Shown: positions 58,751 to 64,000 of the stretch, piece by piece
How positions within the stretch are numbered: the stretch's first letter is position 1
How the letters are laid out: each line of letters starts with the position of its first letter
From: Spinactinospora alkalitolerans
GTDB lineage: Bacteria; Actinomycetota; Actinomycetes; Streptosporangiales; Streptosporangiaceae
Reading direction: 5' to 3'
Assembly (NCBI RefSeq): GCF_013408795.1
Contig: NZ_JACCCC010000001.1
Location: 5,394,001-5,458,000 of the forward strand
DNA: 64,000 bases
Notes under the pieces: generated by a model
Seen by the model: only the letters and a program-made list of their open reading frames with translations
Databases searched by the model: none
Told to the model about the DNA's origin: nothing
Made by a program: the position numbers and the translations under genes

Positions 58751-61327
58751 TCACAGCCGGGGGTCGACCGGTTCGGATTCCAGGGCGAGCACGCCGAAGA
58801 CCGCCTGGTGTACCCGCCACAGGGACTCGCCGTCGGCGTGGCGGGCCAGCGACTCCAGGCCGAGCCGGTGTTCGCGCAGGGCCAGGCCGTTCTTGCGGCC
58901 CAACCGGCGCTCGCGCAGCGCCTCGATGCGTCCGGGCTCCAGGTAGTCGGGGCCGTAGATGATGCGCAGGTACTCCGGGCCGCGCACCTTCAGCCCCGGC
59001 TGGGCCAGGCCCCTGCGGGCCCTGGCCCGCGCGCCGGACAGCGGCTTGACGACCATGCCCTCGCCGCCGGCCGCCACCAGCTGCCCCCACCAGGCCGCCG
59101 CGGACTCCGTCGCGGCCGGGTCGGTGACGTCGACGGCGAGGTAGCGCGTCGTGAGCACGATGCCGGCGTGCTCGGCGAGCCGCTCGGCGACGCCCATGTG
59201 CCACAGGTGGTCGCGGCCGGTGAACTCCGCGCCCTCCCCGGCCAGCACCGCGAACGGCGCGAACCGCAGTCCGGCCGGGCCGTCGGTGGGCCAGGTGTAG
59301 CGGCGGTAGACCGCGCTGAACGCCTCGACGCCGTCGGCGCGCCGGGCCGTGCGCTCCGCCAGATCCGCGACGTCGAGCCCGCGCCCGGCGGCCGCGGCCA
59401 GGGCCTCGCCCGCGGCGGGCAGCGCCGCCCGCCCGGCCGCGCCGACGGAGGCGTACTGGTCGCGGATCAGCCCTTCGGCCTTGGCCGACCACGGCAGCAT
59501 CTCGCCGTCCAGCGCCAGCCAGTCGGTGCCGAGCTCCTCCCACAGCCCGGCCGCCCCGATCCCGGCGCGCAGCTCGGCCAGAACCGCGGACTCCACGTCC
59601 GGGTCGGCGAAGAACGGGCGCCCGGTGCGGGTGTGGACGGCGCCGAGGATCCCGGGCACGAACCGCCGCTCGGCCGCCGCGGCGTCGCGGCAGACCACGG
59701 CGACGGCGCGCGACCCCATGTGCTTCTCCTGGCAGACGACCCGGCCGATCCCGGCGTCGCGGTAGTGGGCGAACGCCTCGGCCGGGCGCTCCAGCAGCGC
59801 GGGGTCGGCCGAGGTCGGGGTCGGCGCCATCGTGGGCGGCAGGTACAGCAGCCACCGGGGGTCGACGGCGAAGCGGCTCATCACCTCCAGCGCCGCCAGC
59901 GCGTTCTCCTGCCGGATCCGCACCGGGCCGTTCGCGGTCTCGATCGCGCCGCCGCCGGGGTCGTCCGCGCCGACGAGCACGTCGCCGATGTCGGGCACGC
60001 CGGACTCGGGCGCGAACCCGGCCGACGGCCCGGCCGCGGCGCCGGGGAACGGCCGGGTCGGTTCGTACCAGACCTGCCGCGCCGGCACGTCGGCGATCAG
60101 CCGTTCGGGATAGCGCAGCGCGGTGAGCCGGCCGCCGAACACGCACCCGGTGTCCAGGCAGATCGTGTTGTTGAGCCATTCGGCCTTGGGCGTGGGGGTG
60201 TGCCCGTAGACGACCGCGGCGCGGCCCCGGTAGTCCTGCGCCCACGGGTAGCGCACCGGCAGGCCGTACTCGTCGGTCTCGCCGGTGGTCTCGCCGTAGA
60301 GCGCGAAGGAGCGCACCCGTCCCGAGGCCCGTCCGTGGTAGGCCTCCTTCAGGCCGGCGTGCGCGACGACCAGCTTGCCGCCGTCGAGCACGTAGTGGCT
60401 GATCAGGCCGTCGCAGAACCGCAGCACCGCCTGCCGGAACTCCTCGGTCTCGGCGCCGAGCTGTTCCAGGGACTCGGCCAGGCCGTGCCCCACGCGCACG
60501 TTGCGCCCCTTGAGCGCCCGCACCAGCTTGTTCTCGTGGTTGCCGGACACGCACAACGCGTCGCCGTCGGCGACCATGCCCATGACCAGCCGCAGCACGC
60601 CGGGGGTGTCGGGGCCGCGGTCCACCAGGTCGCCGACGAACACGGCGGTGCGGTCGGGGTGGCGGGCGCCGACGGCCCGGCCGAGGCCGTCGCGTTCGAT
60701 CGCGTAGCCGAGGTCGGTGAGCAGCTCCTCCAGTTCGACGCGGCAGCCGTGCACGTCGCCGATGACGTCGAACGGGCCGGTGAGCTCGCGCCTGTCGTTC
60801 CACGACCTCTCCAGCTCGACGGCCGCGGCGTCGATCTCGTCCTCGCCGCGCAGCACGTGCACCCGGCGGAAGCCCTCCTTGCCGAGGTTGCGCAGGTCGC
60901 GCCGGAGGTCCCGGCGCTGGCGCGGGACCACGTGGGCGGGCAGGTCGCGGTCGGTCCTGGCGCGGTTGCGCTCCTGGGCCAGGCGTTCGGGCACGTCGAG
61001 CACGATCGCGGTGCTCAGCACGTCGTGCTCCTTGGCGATGCGCAGGAGCTGCCCGCGCACGGCGCGCTGCACGTTGGTGGCGTCGACGACGGCCAGCAGG
61101 CCGCGCCGCAGCCGCGTGGCCACGATGTGGTGCAGGAGGGCGAAGGCGTCGGCGGAGGCGCCCTGGTCGTCGGTGTCGTCGCTGACCACGCCCCGGCAGA
61201 AGTCGGAGCTGATCACCTGGGTGGGGCGGAAGTGCCGGGCGGCGAACGTCGACTTGCCCGAGCCCGACACGCCGACGAGCACCACCAGACCCGTCTCCGG
61301 CACGGTGAGCACGCGCTTCTCGGTCAT
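58751..61327 (-). CDS. pnkp: Polynucleotide kinase-phosphatase-ligase (Pnkp) of the bacterial RNA repair system
   Basis: 858 residues, close to the 870 of the studied clostridial enzyme. There are three domains: 5'-OH kinase with P-loop GVSGSGKST (residues 19-27); 2',3'-phosphatase of the calcineurin type with GDVHG (about 190), GDLVDRG (about 232) and GNHEN (about 262); and a C-terminal nucleotidyltransferase/ligase with Lys535 in EKHMGSRAV and the later EGMVVKPL. It heals and seals RNA cut by ribotoxins. The ATG at 61327 overlaps the Hen1 stop as ATGA; the ORF beyond 61327 reads through the Hen1 gene and is not real. Confidence 0.95.
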   Translation of the reverse strand: MTEKRVLTVPETGLVVLVGVSGSGKSTFAARHFRPTQVISSDFCRGVVSDDTDDQGASADAFALLHHIVATRLRRGLLAVVDATNVQRAVRGQLLRIAKEHDVLSTAIVLDVPERLAQERNRARTDRDLPAHVVPRQRRDLRRDLRNLGKEGFRRVHVLRGEDEIDAAAVELERSWNDRRELTGPFDVIGDVHGCRVELEELLTDLGYAIERDGLGRAVGARHPDRTAVFVGDLVDRGPDTPGVLRLVMGMVADGDALCVSGNHENKLVRALKGRNVRVGHGLAESLEQLGAETEEFRQAVLRFCDGLISHYVLDGGKLVVAHAGLKEAYHGRASGRVRSFALYGETTGETDEYGLPVRYPWAQDYRGRAAVVYGHTPTPKAEWLNNTICLDTGCVFGGRLTALRYPERLIADVPARQVWYEPTRPFPGAAAGPSAGFAPESGVPDIGDVLVGADDPGGGAIETANGPVRIRQENALAALEVMSRFAVDPRWLLYLPPTMAPTPTSADPALLERPAEAFAHYRDAGIGRVVCQEKHMGSRAVAVVCRDAAAAERRFVPGILGAVHTRTGRPFFADPDVESAVLAELRAGIGAAGLWEELGTDWLALDGEMLPWSAKAEGLIRDQYASVGAAGRAALPAAGEALAAAAGRGLDVADLAERTARRADGVEAFSAVYRRYTWPTDGPAGLRFAPFAVLAGEGAEFTGRDHLWHMGVAERLAEHAGIVLTTRYLAVDVTDPAATESAAAWWGQLVAAGGEGMVVKPLSGARARARRGLAQPGLKVRGPEYLRIIYGPDYLEPGRIEALRERRLGRKNGLALREHRLGLESLARHADGESLWRVHQAVFGVLALESEPVDPRL

Positions 61328-62865
61328 CGGGTGAACACTCCCATCTGCGTGGACGGCCCCAGGCCGGGGTCGTCGTGGCCCACGGGCAGGTACCGCACCC
61401 GGTAGCCGTACTCCTCGGCGACGCCGTCGGCCCAGGCCCGGAACCGCGCCCTGGTCCACTCGAACCGGTGGTCGGCGTGCCGGAGGCGGCCCTCCTCCAG
61501 GCCGTCGTAGCGCGCGTTGTACTCGACGTTGGGGGTCGTGACGACGACGGTGCGCGGCGCGGCGTGGCCGAACACGACCCGCTCCAAGGCGGGCAGCCGC
61601 GACGGGTCGACGTGCTCGACGACCTCCATCAGCACGGCCGCGTCGTGCCCGGAGAACCGGGCGTCGCGGTAGACGAGGGAGCCGACGAACAGCTCCAGCC
61701 GTCGCCGCTGCCGTTCGGGCATGCGCTCGGTGCGCAGCCGCCGGTGCGCCCACTCGACCGCGTTCGCCGCCACGTCGACGCCGGTGACGCGTTCGAACAC
61801 CGGGTCGTCGAGCAGCCGACCGAGAAGTCGGCCCGAGCCGCACCCCAGGTCGACGACCCTGCGGGCGCCCTCGGCCTTGAGGACCGCCAGCACCGCCCCG
61901 GCCCGCTGATCCGCCAGCGAGGGCCCGCGCTCGTCGGTTTCGGCGGGAGGGGCGGGGTCGGCAGGCTCAACCGATCCGGCGGAGCCGCTGGTCCCGGCCC
62001 ATCCGGCCGCCTCCTCGCTGACCGGGTCGGCGGCCTGCGCCGTGTCCCCTTCCTCCGCCGCCTCCTCCGCGACGTCCTCGACCTCGGCCAACCGCTCGAT
62101 GGCGGTGCGGACCAGCCGCCCGCGCCGCGCGAGGTAGCGCCGGGTGATGAAGTCGCGTTCCGGATGGTCCTTGAGCCAGCCCGCCCGTCGCCCACCACCG
62201 CCCTCAATCGAGGCGCTCCGCGCCGCGGTTTCTCCTGCCGCTCGCAGCAGCTTGTCGACCTCCTCGCCGCTGACCCAGTAGTGCTTGGCGCCGTCGAGGA
62301 CGGGCAGCAGCACGTACAGGTGGCTGAGCGCGTCGGCCAGCCGCTGCTCACCGGTGAGGGTGAGGGCGACGTAGCGGGAGTCGCCCCAGTCGGGCAGGCC
62401 CGGGTCGAGCGGCACGGGTTCGGCCTCGACCTCCCAGCCCAGCGGCTCGAACATCCGCCGCGCCCGTTCGGCTCCGCCCCGGCACGGCACTGCGGGCAGC
62501 TTCAGGACCAGCGGCAGGGCCGTCCCCGGCAGCTCGGGCCGCGCCGCGCACCTGCCCTTGAGCGCGGAGCGGAACACGTCGCCCAGCGCGACGGCGAACA
62601 GCGATGACGCGGCGAACGGGCGGTCGTTGACGTACTGGGCGAGCGCGAAGTCGGGGCTGTTCGCCCCGCGCCGCGCCCGCAGCAGCGCCTGCGGGTCGAC
62701 CTCCAGCAGCAGCGCGGCGGTGCACGCGTCCGGCCCCGCCTCGGGGTAGAACACGTGCGCGGTCCCGTAGGACTGCTCGAACCGCTGCACCCGGTCGGGA
62801 TGCTTGTGCAGCAGGAACCCGAGGTCCGTCGCCGGCCGGTGCGTGGTGGAGATCGTCAGTAGCAC
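61324..62865 (-). CDS. hen1: 3'-terminal RNA ribose 2'-O-methyltransferase Hen1
   Basis: 513 residues. The N-terminal half is the bacterial Hen1 domain that activates the Pnkp ligase (MLLTISTTHRPATDLGFLLHKHPDRVQ...). The C-terminal half is the methyltransferase, with motif I VVDLGCGSGRLLGRLL and the metal-binding E-x2-E-H of LMEVVEHVDPSRL plus a distal His (HADHRFEWTR). Between them is an Ala/Glu/Pro-rich linker (about 270-330) that is longer than usual. It methylates the 3' end of the cut RNA, so that the repaired site resists a second cleavage. The GTG at 62865 has only a weak GAG upstream. Confidence 0.95.
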   Translation of the reverse strand: MLLTISTTHRPATDLGFLLHKHPDRVQRFEQSYGTAHVFYPEAGPDACTAALLLEVDPQALLRARRGANSPDFALAQYVNDRPFAASSLFAVALGDVFRSALKGRCAARPELPGTALPLVLKLPAVPCRGGAERARRMFEPLGWEVEAEPVPLDPGLPDWGDSRYVALTLTGEQRLADALSHLYVLLPVLDGAKHYWVSGEEVDKLLRAAGETAARSASIEGGGGRRAGWLKDHPERDFITRRYLARRGRLVRTAIERLAEVEDVAEEAAEEGDTAQAADPVSEEAAGWAGTSGSAGSVEPADPAPPAETDERGPSLADQRAGAVLAVLKAEGARRVVDLGCGSGRLLGRLLDDPVFERVTGVDVAANAVEWAHRRLRTERMPERQRRRLELFVGSLVYRDARFSGHDAAVLMEVVEHVDPSRLPALERVVFGHAAPRTVVVTTPNVEYNARYDGLEEGRLRHADHRFEWTRARFRAWADGVAEEYGYRVRYLPVGHDDPGLGPSTQMGVFTR

Positions 62866-63044
62866 GGCTCAAGTCTGACGAACCGGAGACCGGTTATCGA
62901 CCGATTTTCCCGCCCTGTGGACGACCGCGCCCAATCGCCCGCGCCCGCACAGAAGAGCGGTGCCTTACGAAGGCGACGAGCTTCGTCCGCGAACCGAACG
63001 GCGCCTGAGCTGGAGAGGTGGTCCAGGACCCGGTCGATGGTCAC
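62856..63044 (-). CDS. Short ORF coupled to the HTH gene, doubtful
   Basis: 62 codons. The GTG at 63044 overlaps the stop of the HTH gene as GTGA, and the first half (TIDRVLDHLSSSGAVRFADEARRLR) has coding-like bias; the second half does not. In HTH-antitoxin operons of this type, a PIN-domain toxin normally begins here. The sequence shows no PIN motif, so it may be a degraded end. It overlaps the Hen1 start by ten bases. Confidence 0.2.
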   Translation of the reverse strand: MTIDRVLDHLSSSGAVRFADEARRLRKAPLFCAGAGDWARSSTGRENRSITGLRFVRLEPCY

Positions 63045-63361
63045 GGCTCGCTGTCGACGCCTTCTCCTCCGGGGGCAGGCATGCCGTGGATGCCTGCCTC
63101 AACGGCATCGGCCGTCATCTCGTCTAGCCGCGTCCTGCGCTTGTGGCTGCGGCGCCGCTTGTACGCCACGACCTCGTGCAGCGGTATCCGCCGACTCGAA
63201 CCGGGGCGGGAGGAGCCGATCTCCCCGTCGTCCAGCAGCTTGATCAGCGCCGACCGGGACACACCGAGCAGTCCAGCGGCTTCGCGGGTGGTCAGCTCCT
63301 GGTCGACCGGAACGACGGCAACGCGCAGAAGACAGGGCACCGCATTCTCACTTTCATGCAC
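63041..63361 (-). CDS. Excisionase/antitoxin-type HTH protein, probably N-terminally truncated
   Basis: 106 residues. LTTREAAGLLGVSRSALIKLLDDGEIGSSRPGSSRRIPLHEVVAYKRRR is the excisionase-family MerR-like helix-turn-helix, followed by a basic helix with TRLDEMTADAVEAGI. This layout is that of the DNA-binding antitoxins paired with PIN-domain toxins in actinobacteria, which usually carry about 50 more N-terminal residues. Here the frame starts at a GTG (63361) without a ribosome-binding site and lacks that part. Two imperfect direct repeats lie over its start. It may be a relic or a stand-alone regulator. Confidence 0.6.
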   Translation of the reverse strand: MHESENAVPCLLRVAVVPVDQELTTREAAGLLGVSRSALIKLLDDGEIGSSRPGSSRRIPLHEVVAYKRRRSHKRRTRLDEMTADAVEAGIHGMPAPGGEGVDSEP

Positions 63362-63380
63362 GCTGCATTCTTGCTTTCAT
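63337..63380 (-). repeat. Two imperfect direct repeats at the start of the HTH gene
   Basis: The units 63337-63357 and 63358-63380, read on the minus strand, are ATGAAAG(T/C)(G/A)AGAATGC followed by a short variable part. The period is about 22 bp, two helical turns, which would put both on one face of the DNA. Xis-like proteins bind direct repeats, so this may be an autoregulatory site. Confidence 0.4.
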
Positions 63381-63442
63381 GCCGGGACGATCGGATCCAC
63401 CCCCGTTACTTGCCGGAGGGCGGACCCGATGGTGCGTGGCCG

Positions 63443-64000
63443 CTATCCGACGACGCCCGGGAGCCGGGCGAGGAGGGCGATGCCGGAGACGACGGCGGCG
63501 TAGGGATCGTGGTTGACCGCTCCGTAGTCGGAGCCTCCTCCGGGGGAGGATGAGCAGCTCCCGGAGGGGTAGTAGGAGGCGTAGTAGTACGGGGAGTAGT
63601 TGTACCTTCCGTTGCCGGCGCGCATCTCGGCGAGGTTTCTGCCCTGGCGGGTCCACATCGCCTCTTGTTTGATCTGGGTGATGTCGTTGACCCCGCGCGG
63701 CGGGTCGGGCTTTTTGGTGTAGCCGCCCGGCAGCAGCAGGCCCGAGGGGTCGCTCCAGGTCGCCGGGTTGCCGTTGGCGTAGCCGTGCATCTGCTGCGGA
63801 TCGTCCAGGTTCATCACCGGGTCAACCGAGACGAACCGGCCGATCGTCGTGTCGTAGGCGCGGGCGCCCAGCCGGGTCAGGCCGGTCGAGCCGTCGACCG
63901 TGCCGCCGACGTAGCCCTTGTCACTGGGCCACTCTCCCGTGGACCCCCGATCGGCGCCGAACACCGTGAAGCGGCGCCGCACCGTCTCGCCGGTGTGGGC
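63443..64000 (-). CDS. C-terminal end of an Rhs-repeat protein (5' part outside window)
   Basis: The frame is open to the right edge. The visible 185 residues include the Rhs core end (GGTVDGSTGLTRLGARAYDTTIGRFVSVDPVM, then QMHGYANGNPATWSDPSG), after which a variable tip starts at LLLPGGYTKKPDPPRG. Tips of Rhs proteins are usually toxins. This one is only about 100 residues, rich in Tyr, Ser and Gly (YYYASYYPSGSCSSSPGGG), and ends in a hydrophobic stretch. I recognise no toxin fold. It may be cut short by a frameshift. No obvious immunity gene follows, only the HTH gene 81 bases on. Confidence 0.8.
   Translation of the reverse strand, partial: AHTGETVRRRFTVFGADRGSTGEWPSDKGYVGGTVDGSTGLTRLGARAYDTTIGRFVSVDPVMNLDDPQQMHGYANGNPATWSDPSGLLLPGGYTKKPDPPRGVNDITQIKQEAMWTRQGRNLAEMRAGNGRYNYSPYYYASYYPSGSCSSSPGGGSDYGAVNHDPYAAVVSGIALLARLPGVVG

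Overview
The window is a piece of chromosome from a high-GC Gram-positive bacterium. Genes use mostly G or C in third codon position and many GTG starts. The 16S rRNA reads like that of the Streptosporangiales, probably Nocardiopsaceae. Gene order matches actinobacterial neighbourhoods: lpdA / GGCT / nucleoside phosphorylase / adenosine deaminase / amidohydrolase as in mycobacteria, and sucCD / DUF6350 / purN / purH / folD / DUF3017 / icd / mdh as in streptomycetes. The family assignment is an inference from reading, not from a search. No tRNA, CRISPR array, complete insertion sequence or replication origin was found.

Layout. 1-8.4 kb: nucleoside and thiol/amide metabolism (quinone reductase, gamma-glutamylcyclotransferase, a divergent purine nucleoside phosphorylase, adenosine deaminase, M20 amidohydrolase, YbdK-type ligase). 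8.8-10 kb: a BrkB/YihY membrane protein. 10.2-13.6 kb: a tightly coupled galT-galE-galK operon with an operator-like palindrome in its promoter. 13.8-15 kb: an LCP cell-wall protein. 15.4-28.5 kb: central metabolism (mdh, icd, folD, purH, purN, sucD, sucC) with an FHA regulator, a DinB-like protein and membrane proteins between. 28.7-31.5 kb: TSUP transporter, an NmrA-like reductase behind a SoxR-type promoter, a B12-binding protein and a small conserved protein. 31.6-32.4 kb: a gene-poor scar with a MITE-like element, a broken enoyl-CoA hydratase and intergenic repeats. 32.4-38 kb: one rRNA operon (16S-23S-5S, minus strand). 38.3-45.8 kb: PcrA helicase, nucleoside hydrolase, a PspC-domain histidine kinase with its response regulator, and a divergent PspC protein pair. 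46-50.9 kb: a form II CO-dehydrogenase-like operon (coxSLM plus a CoxG-like gene). 51-58.6 kb: guaA, a semialdehyde dehydrogenase, an FAD monooxygenase, a second galE, a methyltransferase and a Uma2 protein. 58.7-62.9 kb: the Hen1-Pnkp RNA repair operon. 62.9-64 kb: an excisionase/antitoxin-type HTH protein and the C-terminal end of an Rhs protein that runs off the window.

How the parts work together. mdh, icd and sucCD supply TCA-cycle steps; purN, purH, folD and guaA supply purines and one-carbon units; the phosphorylase, adenosine deaminase and nucleoside hydrolase belong to nucleoside salvage. The gal genes feed UDP-sugars for the envelope, where the LCP protein acts. The PspC kinase/regulator pair and its divergent partner look like an envelope-stress circuit.

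Most notable: a purine nucleoside phosphorylase that has lost both purine-recognising residues; an orphan DtxR/IdeR iron box; a SoxR-type promoter with the 19-bp spacer typical of MerR-family targets; two families of dispersed intergenic repeats, one of which includes the stop codon of the gene it follows; a 295-bp MITE-like element; and an RNA-repair operon beside an Rhs/HTH toxin-type remnant.
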